A DNA stretch of 14,467 nucleotides, taken from positions 1-14,467 of the forward strand of contig JABANP010000854.1 of NCBI GenBank assembly GCA_013115135.1, in the 5' to 3' direction. This document shows, piece by piece, positions 1-7,778 of the stretch. The notes beneath the pieces are model-generated. The model saw only the letters and a list, made by a program, of their open reading frames with translations. It was not told the DNA's origin and searched no databases. Source of the DNA: Perkinsus olseni. Taxonomy: Eukaryota > Perkinsozoa > Perkinsida > Perkinsidae. The translations under genes and the position numbers were made by a program. The first letter of the stretch is position 1. Each line of letters starts with the position of its first letter.

Positions 1-196
1 CCGGGTACCGAGGTGTGAGTCGTAACCGGATCCGCTCCTACTGCTTTCGTGGGCAGCTCATCGAGCACTACAGGACCTGTAGTACAGGTCAGCGTGGCTG
101 GGAGCAGTGCAGACTTGGTGCTGTGGTAGCAGAGACGCTGGGTGCTTAGCATGGCTTCCAGCTTAGGCTCTGCTTCCCGCCGCAACAGGTCCCCCA
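1..196 (-). repeat. Split direct repeat B2 (3' terminal copy, truncated by the window)
   Basis: Bases 1-196 match 491-687 with a few differences: one T/C substitution, a short mismatched patch at 59-64, and single-base length changes in G and C runs. It forms the 3' end of the element on the minus strand, directly beyond A2. The palindrome CTACAGG-A-CCTGTAG lies at 68-82. The outer edge is not in the window. Confidence 0.9.
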
Positions 197-220
197 GCAT
201 CAAAGGGGTGATCCTCTAAT

Positions 221-424
221 GAAAAAAAGGAGTTCGCGATACGCTATACGGTGTCCCCTAGACTCCGGAAGTCATCGCGTGTACCACGAGAGCACGCGTA
301 CACTCGTTGTGTCGCACGCGTATCTCTGTCTCCCTCGCGCGTGTGTCCCACTGTTGTTAGGGAACCCTACGCTCCGACGATTTCCCCTCCAAGAAAACCC
401 TGGCTCGTTTTTCTCTACGCAGGA
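221..424 (-). repeat. Split direct repeat A2 (internal copy)
   Basis: Bases 221-424 match 7212-7413 with no substitution that I can see, only two single-base indels, both in homopolymers (a C run near 256 and a T run near 412). It sits between B1 and B2, where PAT/Ngaro-like elements carry their internal A copy. Short open frames inside it are not meaningful. Confidence 0.93.
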
Positions 425-490
425 AATCCCATAGACGCTAGGGTTGGGAGAGGCACTGAAACCAGCCAAGCACGAACCTGTAGCCTGTAT

Positions 491-687
491 CCGGGTACCG
501 AGGTGTGAGTCGTAACCGGATCCGCTCCTACCGCTTTCGTGGGCAGCTCGATGGAGCACTACAGGACCTGTAGTACAGGTCAGCGTGGCTGGGAGCAGTG
601 CAGACTTGGTGCTGTGGTAGCAGAGACGCTGGGTGCTTAGCATGGCTTCCAGCTTAGGGCTCTGCTTCCGCCGCAACAGGTCCCCCA
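491..687 (-). repeat. Split direct repeat B1 (internal copy)
   Basis: This copy matches B2 (1-196). The true repeat probably extends left to about 425, next to A2, because the matching part of B2 would lie off the window. The palindrome CTACAGG-A-CCTGTAG recurs at 559-573. The right edge at 687 marks where the recombinase-side internal region begins. Confidence 0.9.
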
Positions 688-1239
688 ACTCGACCGGCGT
701 AGGCGTTGGGATTGACGGACAAAGGGGCCGGGTGCCTTGGCCTAGGGGCGTCATACCTTGGAGCTGAATGCTGGGCGCTCACCTCCTGGTGGAAGACTGC
801 TGCGCGCCGTCTGCACGCAGTAGACTACTTAGACAGTAACTCGAAGGCGCGCGACGCCTGGCGCGGGCCTAGAGGACGACCTAGTAGAGCCTACAGGGAG
901 ACTACTAAGTAGACGACCTGGTAAATATGTCGCCTACTTGGCGACAACCACTCTGAGCCTGCGGAGTACCGATCGGTGAGCCGGAGCCACCCTTTGGCAG
1001 TGGTTGGGTGTTGCCCGACGTCGCATGTCGCAGCACGGTCTAAGACGCTCAGACCCCTACGTTTGGTAAGCAGCTTAGCGGGAGCTTACCGTAAGCCTGG
1101 CGAGTCTAAGACTCTGCGCCCGCTCTACTCGTCCGTGCTCCAGTTCTTAGTCAGCGCTAGCTCCGGCCCGCGCAGTCCATGTCCGTAACGCGGGTCCTAA
1201 CGCGCGTTGCAAGTTTACCGGATTGTGGAGTAGCGCTGC
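688..1239. other. Element internal 3' region without a supported gene
   Basis: This stretch lies between B1 and the last recombinase-like sequence. It is GC-rich, and the short open frames on both strands show no recognisable motif. It may hold the degraded C-terminus of the recombinase or 3' untranslated sequence of the element. I could not find an intact H-x-x-R or catalytic tyrosine motif here. Confidence 0.5.
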
Positions 1240-2240
1240 TATCGCCTCGGGTGGGGAGGCGACAGCCGGCTGTGTTGAGTCCGAGCTAGGCTATCCCAGC
1301 CTGGGATTCCCAGGGTGTTTTCTAACTTGTGCGGTTTCTCCAGGGCAGTCCCGGAGTCCGGTGTTCCCACCCGAGCACCCCCTTCCCGTAACTCTGTGGG
1401 CCCGATTACACTGCCCCTTTCACGAGGGACAGCGAAACCCAGTGACGGCCCAGTCGGAGCTACTAGGACAACGCGTTGAGAGGATCCGAGCCGCGGGTTC
1501 CGGGTTGCCAACCCCTAGTGGGGCGAACGGCTGAGGCCAGAACGGGAAGAGGTGACTCTCGCCGGGCCTGGGCTAGCCCGGGATGGATCCATAGCATGGC
1601 CCATACTGTCGACCCGACAGGAATGAGTGTTCGAGAAACAAGAGCAGCTATCGCACTAGCACGCGTCGGACCGTGCTTCACTCGTCCTCGGTGCCTACCC
1701 TTACCTCTCTGGTCGGTCTTCGAGTGCCGGACATTAAGCACGGCGAACCGTGAGGCTTGAGACTCCCTCCATTCGACGTCTGACACTCGAAGCTCAGCCA
1801 CCTCTTAGACGGAGGAGACCACACACACCCACCAGGTACGCCGCAACGGCGCACGCGCGGCCGCTACTGGGCTCGAGCTTCGAAAGAGTAGCTAGCTCAG
1901 TAGCCGAGAGAGTCTGGGCCCTCACCGGCTCCGGACCATCCCAGAATACGTTTGGAGCCTTGGAGAGCGAGGCGTACCAACTCACTCTCAGGCCGGAGAG
2001 GCCCTCCGAGAACTGCTTGCCCACACAACGCAGCTTTCCGACATAATTCTTCGATGGTCTCGGCTTTCACCTTTCCCTCCCGGGTTAGAGCCGAGATGTA
2101 GATCGAGACTGTGGCCGCTGAGCGGCCAGGGAGTCACCACATTCATGCGGTTCAGAAGGTCGGTGTACCCGCGTACAATGCTGTCGTATTTGCGGTTCGT
2201 GGACTGAGCCCCTCGCCGCTCCAAGCACGGTTTGGACCGT
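1240..2240 (-). pseudogene. Tyrosine recombinase of the retroelement, frameshifted
   Basis: Known role: the recombinase inserts the circular DNA copy into the genome, replacing a DDE integrase. Seen: three successive minus-strand frames carry YR-like segments. About 2215-2105 encodes a core-binding-like stretch (STNRKYDSIVRGYTDLLNRM). About 2024-1797 encodes a helical segment ending GVCGLLRLRGG, like the GLLR region with the first catalytic arginine. The next frame starts at about 1801 with AELRVSDVEW and continues to NVRHSKTDQRGKG, the beta-hairpin SKTD box. The GLLR and AELR segments join only across a one-base shift near 1797. Beyond about 1500 the frame decays, and no clear H-x-x-R or nucleophilic tyrosine could be placed. 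Either the gene is decayed or base errors have broken it. Assignment to the YR family is fairly firm because of motif order and element context. Confidence 0.7.
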
Positions 2241-2669
2241 CTCCGCATCAACCGTTGGGATCCCTCGGTTGCCCGAGCCCCCTGACCTTCACCGGCCTGC
2301 GAATACCGTAAGGGTGAGTATAAGGCTGACTCGCACGACGATCGGAGGGATTGGGCTTGTAGGAGAGTTGCGTGGTCGAAGACTGTGGGGAGCGGCTGGG
2401 CGGTGCCGGGACTCCAGAAGACGGCGACGGGTTGACAAGAGTACCGCCCCCGTAGACCAGCGGGAGACTCGCTGCAAGGTGGGCATAGCACTCATCCGCT
2501 ATCTGTTGGTTCATGCCGAAGGAAAAGGGAAGCAAAACGGACGTCTCCTGAGGAGAGACACTCCCCCGCCACTCCCTCGGACTCCCCGGAACACAGGGCC
2601 ACTCCGTTGAGCGGAAACGTTGCGCGAACCGTCGGAGAAACTCTCATGATATTACCTGTCAGAAGTGCT
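2241..2669 (-). other. Linker between RNase H and recombinase; no domain recognised
   Basis: All three minus-strand frames have medium open stretches, for example one translating with FGMNQQIADECYAHLAASLP near 2520-2460. None spans the region and no motif is recognised. In related elements this position holds the N-terminal extension of the recombinase or a linker. The frames are probably interrupted in the same way as the recombinase. Confidence 0.4.
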
Positions 2670-3410
2670 CTATTCCTCGACCACAAACGGGCCCAAACCG
2701 TTGACTCTCGCGTTGCTCAGAGTGGACAGGATCGAGGAGACATCCACGAACGAACTGAGTACACGTGCCGCAGCTGGGCGAGGTCTGGAGCCTCGCGAGA
2801 GGCCGTCACACACCTCGTTGTCGATACCCGGAAGGTGAAACGCCTGTATACGACGATCGCCCCGCCTGACAGCCGACAGACGTGCCAATATATGGGCCAT
2901 TCGGGGCACTGAGCTATAGCTGCGGTTGATGGCGGCGACGGCACTTGTGTTGTCGCTGAGGAGGGTACAGGGCAGGCGGGTATACTCCCGGGGAATAATC
3001 AGGAGACCGACCACCAGCGCAACTAGCTCCAGGCAGCTGACGTCGTCCGAAGTAAACTGTTGGCCGCCAAGAAAGGAAGGCACCACAGCCTTCACCAGGG
3101 ATAGGGCCCGAGAATCGTCGAAAGAAACTGCGAACCACCAGCGGTGTCTCTCACCGGCCGAGTCTACAACGCAGCAGGTACCACCGAAGCCTTCGAGGCT
3201 GGCGTCGGAGATGACAACAGATTGGCCCCGCAGCAGTCCGTGGCCTAGGACGGAAGTGATTGACCTAGCCCGTAGCCACTCGCACTGTAGGACGGAGAGC
3301 AGGAGCCTGATTTTCGACTGAGCTGCTCGCCCCAGATACGCGGTGTGATCCCTATTGTTCTTGCGAATGCCGTCCCTGGCCTTCCCATCTCGCCCTCGAT
3401 TGTTCTCTTC
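2670..3410 (-). CDS. RNase H domain (and RT connection) of the retroelement, after an in-frame TAA
   Basis: Role: degrades the RNA strand of the RNA:DNA hybrid during reverse transcription. The frame is open from just after the TAA at 3411-3413 to a TAG at 2670-2672, in the same frame as RT upstream, so both were once or still are one polyprotein. The connection segment (GRAAQSKIRLLLSVLQCEWL, about 3330-3270) leads into the first catalytic aspartate in SDASLEGFGG (Asp codon about 3206-3204). Then come CLELVALVVGLL with the glutamate, LLSDNTSAVAAIN with the second aspartate, and FHLPGIDNEVCDGLSRG, the conserved C-terminal signature of DIRS and Ty3-type RNase H. All expected acidic residues appear present. 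There is no good ATG at the start, so expression would need readthrough of the TAA or an upstream frame. Confidence 0.85.
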   Translation of the reverse strand, partial: EENNRGRDGKARDGIRKNNRDHTAYLGRAAQSKIRLLLSVLQCEWLRARSITSVLGHGLLRGQSVVISDASLEGFGGTCCVVDSAGERHRWWFAVSFDDSRALSLVKAVVPSFLGGQQFTSDDVSCLELVALVVGLLIIPREYTRLPCTLLSDNTSAVAAINRSYSSVPRMAHILARLSAVRRGDRRIQAFHLPGIDNEVCDGLSRGSRPRPAAARVLSSFVDVSSILSTLSNARVNGLGPFVVEE

Positions 3411-4997
3411 TTAACCGCCTTGCACCAGGCAAAAGACGGGGCCCAGGTGGCATCTGAAGTTTATACAGGATTGTGAGGCCCACATCAGCTTGCCCAGAAG
3501 AGTCTCGACGCATCGCACGCGGACCGGCTCTCCGCGGGAGTGGGCCGCGAGAACAGTTTCCCCGAGCTCTGCGATCCCGGACAGCTTGTCCTGTGGTATG
3601 TCGATCTGCTCTTTCGATAAGTCGCACTGAAAGCCGAGCAGGCGGGGCGTTCGTGAGACTCCGGGCCTTGCGGAGTTCTGAGATGACTCCGACTGCGGTG
3701 TGGAAAAGCACGATGGCGACGAGGTCTTCGGAAGGCACGCTGGGAATTGGAGATAAAAAGAGGTGTCGTCGATGTAGGCGATGCATTGCAGCTGCAGAGC
3801 GGCACAGAGTACTCTATTCACCAGAGAAAAGGCTCGTACCCACAAGAGCGGGGAACTTATGCAACCGAACGCGAGGCGGAGATGCCTGTACAAGGTCTTG
3901 GACCCAGGCGCACAGTTGTAGACGAACACCTCGTCGAGGCTTGAGATTCGTAGATGCTTGAAAGCCTCTTTAGCATCGAGCTCTATGATGACTGCGTCGG
4001 CGGAAAACCATGATAACGCCAGCGACAGCAACAAGGCGACTGCCCTCATCGTTGGTAGGCATATGGTCTCCACCATGTGCTGCCTCATCTTTATCAGAGT
4101 ATTCAACCCTGAACGTTTCATATCATCTATGATACGCCAGGAGCCCGACGCCTTGGGTATGCTGGCAACTCTGCTCACAACGGCATCCTCGTGTCCCGGC
4201 GGCAGCTCCTCGCCTACTTTCACCATGTGGCCTTTCATCACGGCCTTCTCGAGCTCCCTCTCCACCTGCTCTGGGTTCTCTTCCGCGCTCTGGTAGTTCA
4301 CGAAAGCGTCCTTCTCGAAGCTCGAGACAGTGTAGTAGTCGGATATCGACGAACCAGAGTACTCAGGCCAGATATGCGAGCGAGAGATGGGGTAACGTAC
4401 CTCGATGTTGACGCCGGAGTCCACGTCATCGAGGATAGACTCATCCTCCGCGGCACCTCCCCTCCATGTGCTTAGCAGGCTTTTAAGAAGGGGGACCCTC
4501 AGCGGGGAACCGCTCAGAGACTGCCGATTCGAGCACCCGAGCGCCTGGCACCAGCGGTCTCGCATGCGCGAAGCCACGCGGTCAATTTCCTCTTCGACCC
4601 CCGTCCAGGAATCCGAGAAATTTGCTTGGTCCTCTCGGGAGAGCTTCACCCACCCGGCGAGGAATTTGCCAGCCGGTGAGGCTCTCACCTCATCCACTGC
4701 CTCCGTAAGGATATTGTTGAGCTCAGCTTGCATCTCCGAGTGCGGACCGTGCACAACCCCCCAGACACAGAGTTCGGGTTTTGCTAGGCCAGTGGTCAGT
4801 TTGGAGTCCTCCGCCCGAGCCCAGTTCTCGCGTTGTTCCAGAGCGCGGTTCTCTAGAAACTCCAACTGACGACGGAGAGACATAGACGACTCTCGGGCCT
4901 CTAGCTGTTTCTCGCGTTGGATTCTTCTCCTGCGGGCCCTCGCTTCGTCTGATCTCCCAATGCTTTTCCTGACCGCGGACGTGTTGTGGGAGCGCAT
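3411..4997 (-). CDS. Reverse transcriptase of the YR retroelement
   Basis: Role: copies element RNA to DNA. The frame is 528 codons, starting at ATG 4997 and ending at TAA 3411-3413. Residues 14-60 are Arg/Glu-rich and likely coiled coil. RT motifs follow in order: SRVASIPKASGSWRIIDDMK...LN (about 275-299), motif A VIIELDAKEAFKHL (about 336-349), motif B YRHLRLAFGCISSPLLW (about 370-386), motif C AYIDD (about 407-411), and the downstream LLGFQCD box (about 453-459). Between motif C and LLGF (3650-3750) the frame becomes Ser/Pro/Cys-rich and unlike RT, while another minus frame there reads EDLVAIVLFHTAVGVISELR, the helix expected in this family. This implies two compensating frameshifts. The TAA at the end sits in frame with RNase H. 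The Gag frame ends 239 bases upstream of this start. Confidence 0.88.
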   Translation of the reverse strand: MRSHNTSAVRKSIGRSDEARARRRRIQREKQLEARESSMSLRRQLEFLENRALEQRENWARAEDSKLTTGLAKPELCVWGVVHGPHSEMQAELNNILTEAVDEVRASPAGKFLAGWVKLSREDQANFSDSWTGVEEEIDRVASRMRDRWCQALGCSNRQSLSGSPLRVPLLKSLLSTWRGGAAEDESILDDVDSGVNIEVRYPISRSHIWPEYSGSSISDYYTVSSFEKDAFVNYQSAEENPEQVERELEKAVMKGHMVKVGEELPPGHEDAVVSRVASIPKASGSWRIIDDMKRSGLNTLIKMRQHMVETICLPTMRAVALLLSLALSWFSADAVIIELDAKEAFKHLRISSLDEVFVYNCAPGSKTLYRHLRLAFGCISSPLLWVRAFSLVNRVLCAALQLQCIAYIDDTSFYLQFPACLPKTSSPSCFSTPQSESSQNSARPGVSRTPRLLGFQCDLSKEQIDIPQDKLSGIAELGETVLAAHSRGEPVRVRCVETLLGKLMWASQSCINFRCHLGPVFCLVQGG

Positions 4998-5236
4998 ATT
5001 TGACCGGCCGTGGGCGCTAGCCGAACAACACTACACAAGACGACTGCCGAGAAGTCTCGCCGTATGACGTGCCAACGTGCCACGGGCAGTGGCACACTCC
5101 GTGCCCCTTGATATTGACACAGTGCAACTCAAGCAGACCGAGGGCACACAGAAACTTCTTCTCTCAAACGCAGTAAATGACGCAGAGACACAGTAAACCT
5201 CCCACAGTAGGAGACTGCCCAAGTCCAAGTAGCTAT
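4998..5236. other. Spacer between Gag and RT
   Basis: This 239-base region separates the Gag stop from the RT start codon and holds no supported gene. It does not look like a frameshift overlap, so RT may be made from a separate initiation or after splicing. No specific signal was identified. Confidence 0.5.
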
Positions 5237-6272
5237 CTACTTTGGTTCCTTGGCATCCTTACCCGACTGATCCGAGGCCGCCTTCTTCGAGTCAGCTTCG
5301 CCTTTACCCTTGCCTCGCGCGTACGGGGCGGACCTCTTGCCTCCGCCTCCCCTTTTACCACGGGTCGATTTCCCGACCGCAGTCGCTTCAGACGAAGGGC
5401 CCGAACTCTTCGGAGGAAGCCTGCCTGGGCCCGTTTCCCTAGTCTGAAACTCGATGGCGGCTTCAGCAAAGCTCGAGCTCACCTCATCGGCCGAGAACCA
5501 CCTGTAGATATCCTCGGACTGGGCAGACGCCATCTTGTTGGGGACGGCCTTGCGGTGGAAGCGGTCGAAGAAGATAACCCGACCCCAACCTTTCGACGCA
5601 AGACTAAGAACTCTCATGCAGTATGAGATAAGGACCAACAGGTTGCCCTCCGGAAAGGCCAGCCAGGTGGCTATGCTCCATCTCAGGAGACACCCTGGGA
5701 CCTCGGCGCCTGGTACAAACAGGTGTTCGGAGTCCTTCTTAGGAACAATAACCTCCACGGGGTTACCGTCGACCGACGTGCAGAACTCCGTACCGCTTGC
5801 CTCGTTGGCGGAGAAGGTACGATACTCCGCGAGCTCGGTGAACTTGCCGTTACGCACCGCAGCTACGACCTTGGCAGAAGGTAAGAGGGCGAACGGGATC
5901 TCATGGCCAAGTCTTGCGGACGCTGTTGCCACGAGCTTTTTGAGGTCAGCCTCAATTTGCTTCGCTGTGGCGTCTTTCTTAGCCCTCTCGGCCGCAACGT
6001 CGACATAAGAGCCAGTCTCGGACGTAACCGCCATACCCACCGAGGACAGAAGCTGACGTTTGCGAGCGACGACGTCATCGCCCGCGTCGCCGGGAATAGA
6101 GACCTTCGCCGCGCCGTCCCAGAAGCTATCTCGAAGCTTGGCTACCACCTGCAAGGAGAGGCCTTTAGTCTCGTTCAGCACGAAGGCCCGGGCTTGCATT
6201 ATCCTATTCCTCGTCGCCAGGGGCGACCGAAGCGACAACGCGCTGCAGAATGGCCTCGGCGGAGGCAGCCAT
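5237..6272 (-). CDS. Gag-like protein of the retroelement (N-terminus frameshifted)
   Basis: Position (first frame after the leader, upstream of RT) and a basic, Gly/Lys-rich tail (KSTRGKRGGGGKRSAPYARG, then KGKGEADSKK) suggest the nucleic-acid-binding Gag protein. There is no CCHC zinc knuckle; DIRS-type Gag proteins often lack it. The main frame is open from 6340 to 5237, but its first 45 or so codons are odd (Pro, Leu, Arg-rich). A better start is the ATG at 6272 in another frame, reading MAASAEAILQRVVASVAPGD and stopping at a TAG near 6206, just where the main frame begins NRIMQARAFVLNETKG. I infer a single frameshift near 6205-6230, beside a GGGG run. The middle of the protein (about 6200-5450) is a well-behaved globular-looking sequence of unknown fold. 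The downstream end is 239 bases from the RT start. Confidence 0.7.
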
Positions 6273-6353
6273 GGTAGGAAAATCAACCTGCGGTGCACAC
6301 TGAGAACGTACGAGAAGTTCTCCGGAGAACATATCCCCAATTTTTTTTTTTAA

Positions 6354-7211
6354 GAGACGGTGAACGACTCCTTAGACAAAGGTACAGTCAGTCAACGGAT
6401 GAACAAGCTCCTAAAGAACCCGTGTTCACGATTGCCCTGTAGCCTTCGAGCTGACACGTCTCTGTCCCACTAGCGCAACGCAATCCCACGCACTAAGCGC
6501 ACAAGCTGGGTAGCACACAGGTGTCACACAGTTGGCTTCACCCCGAACAGGGGACGAGCTGATCTGGCGATTTCACGCCGCGTGGCTCGTGTCGTCCGAC
6601 GACGGTCCCCGTCAGCGATGCTTGCGTTGACTCAGCGTAAGCCACTGGCAGACCATTGAATCGTCAGAGGTGCCGAGAGCATCACCTGCCGGCGGCAGTT
6701 GTTGCCCAGACTCCCATCCGCGCAACGGTCTTGAGGAAGACCGTATACACGGGTGGGACAAACCTAGTTCCCACTAGGAGCGAACCACCTTCATCAAGAC
6801 AGTTCTGAGTACCCATACACCCGCAGCAACACTGTTTCTGCATGGGGTAACGGCAGTCCGACAGCGCTGAGCGCGGCAGGACGCCACAAGGGCGAGGGGA
6901 GGATAAGTCGCCGAGTTGAGCCACTCGCTGACCTGAACCTCGAAACCGTGCTGGTCTTGAAGAAGACCAGACACGGGGTGGGCTGGCCACAGCTGACCGC
7001 TGCCCACCTCCCTCATTCGTGATGGAAGACTCTCCATCAAAAGCCGTAGCTCCCAGCACCCAGCCAGCCGAGCTAATTGGCTATAAAGAGAGTCCCGCGG
7101 GACCTCGGGGGAACCGCAACGGTTCAACCGTCATGCTTCTACACCATGACCTGGTCCACGACCCCATGGGCCTCGGCACAGCTTTTGGTATCGGTGTGAC
7201 ATCAAGAGAAA
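6354..7211 (-). other. 5' leader / internal untranslated region of the retroelement with hairpins
   Basis: No convincing gene lies between the Gag start and A1. The medium open frames show no motif. The region carries several short perfect stems: ACGGTCTT-gagg-AAGACCGT at 6725-6744, CCTAGT-tccc-ACTAGG at 6763-6778, CTGGTCTT-gaag-AAGACCAG at 6951-6970, and TGATGGA-agactc-TCCATCA at 7020-7039. A T-run at about 6342-6351 borders the Gag side. Position suggests a role as leader RNA, for example in packaging or priming. This is inference only. Confidence 0.5.
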
Positions 7212-7413
7212 GAAAAAAAGGAGTTCGCGATACGCTATACGGTGTCCCTAGACTCCGGAAGTCATCGCGTGTACCACGAGAGCACGCGTACACTCGTTGT
7301 GTCGCACGCGTATCTCTGTCTCCCTCGCGCGTGTGTCCCACTGTTGTTAGGGAACCCTACGCTCCGACGATTTCCCCTCCAAGAAAACCCTGGCTCGTTT
7401 TCTCTACGCAGGA
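7212..7413 (-). repeat. Split direct repeat A1 (5' terminal copy of the element)
   Basis: Matches A2 (221-424) over its whole length with only two homopolymer-length differences. The match stops after GCAGGA at 7413. To the right the A1 copy continues into tRNA-like flanking sequence, while A2 continues into B1, so 7413 is the outer 5' end of the element. The promoter of the element should lie in or near this repeat, but I cannot point to a specific box. Confidence 0.92.
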
Positions 7414-7470
7414 TTGAACCCAGGTCATCCCATTACCGACTACCACTTCTATCCACTGAACCAAATCTAC
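7406..7470 (-). tRNA. tRNA-like sequence (degenerate tRNA or tRNA-derived SINE) at the element junction
   Basis: On the minus strand TGGTTCAGTGG (7463-7453) fits the A-box consensus and GGTTCAATCCT (7420-7410) fits the B box except for the last base. The boxes are 43 bases apart, as in a real tRNA gene. The D arm GTTC/GAAG pairs three of four. No normal anticodon arm forms; instead a 7-bp imperfect stem closes an 8-base loop. The 3' T stem does not pair, and its bases belong to the end of A1. The element may have inserted into the T loop of a tRNA or SINE. It is not a functional tRNA gene as it stands. Confidence 0.4.
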
Positions 7471-7778
7471 TGTGAATTTATAGCGTCGCGCCCCGCCCGA
7501 CGCCTGTACTATAGCATATACATGCAATTGCATCAAGTATTTTTTGGCCTTCTTGCCGGCAGGTGTGGTCCTTGATTTTCATGGACCTTCATAGAGTTCA
7601 CTATATCAACGCTACGATTCACGGTGGAGCTTGTCGGACAACTCCTAGAAAGAAGTGGGTTGAAAATAATTATTTTGCATTTTCTTCTTGGAAGACGTCT
7701 TTGACTTTATCTGATTTGCTCCCAAAAAATTTTCCCTCAGTTCCTAAAAAAATATTTTTTTCAGTTTTTTCCGTCGTT
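7471..7778. other. Region upstream of the secreted-protein gene
   Basis: No supported gene. A perfect 12-bp palindrome ATGCAATTGCAT lies at 7522-7533. A strong polypyrimidine tract ending TTTTTTTCAG stops at 7764, 14 bases before the ATG at 7779. This looks like a splice acceptor for a 5' UTR intron or for spliced-leader addition. Confidence 0.5.

Larger units (their letters stand above)
1..7413 (-). mobile_element. PAT/Ngaro-like tyrosine-recombinase retrotransposon (DIRS order), 3' end cut by the window edge
   Basis: Seen: on the minus strand the order is A1 (7413-7212), leader, Gag-like frame, RT, RNase H, tyrosine-recombinase fragments, B1 (687-491), A2 (424-221), B2 (196-1). A1/A2 and B1/B2 are near-identical direct repeats in the interleaved A1...B1-A2-B2 order. 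Known: this split-direct-repeat order, with RT and RNase H plus a tyrosine recombinase instead of a DDE integrase, defines PAT/Ngaro/Kangaroo-type DIRS elements, which integrate through a circular intermediate without target-site duplication. The outer end of B2 lies left of base 1. No protease, DDE integrase or long terminal repeat is visible. Several coding frames are broken, so this copy as read is probably non-autonomous, although its repeats are nearly identical. Confidence 0.9.

Noticed and set aside
219..754. Overlapping open frames on both strands in the A2/B1 repeats
   Set aside because: They lie in non-coding direct repeats, recur in A1 only as repeat sequence, and carry no motifs.
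3473..4869. Several plus-strand open frames of 90 to 160 codons
   Set aside because: They are antisense shadows of the RT gene, whose motifs are clear on the minus strand.
5177..6277. Plus-strand open frames over the Gag region
   Set aside because: Antisense shadows. The minus strand has the longer frame and the expected basic tail.
6682..7127. Minus-strand frames of 117 and 125 codons in the element leader
   Set aside because: They overlap each other, start weakly, have no recognised motif and fall in a hairpin-rich leader.
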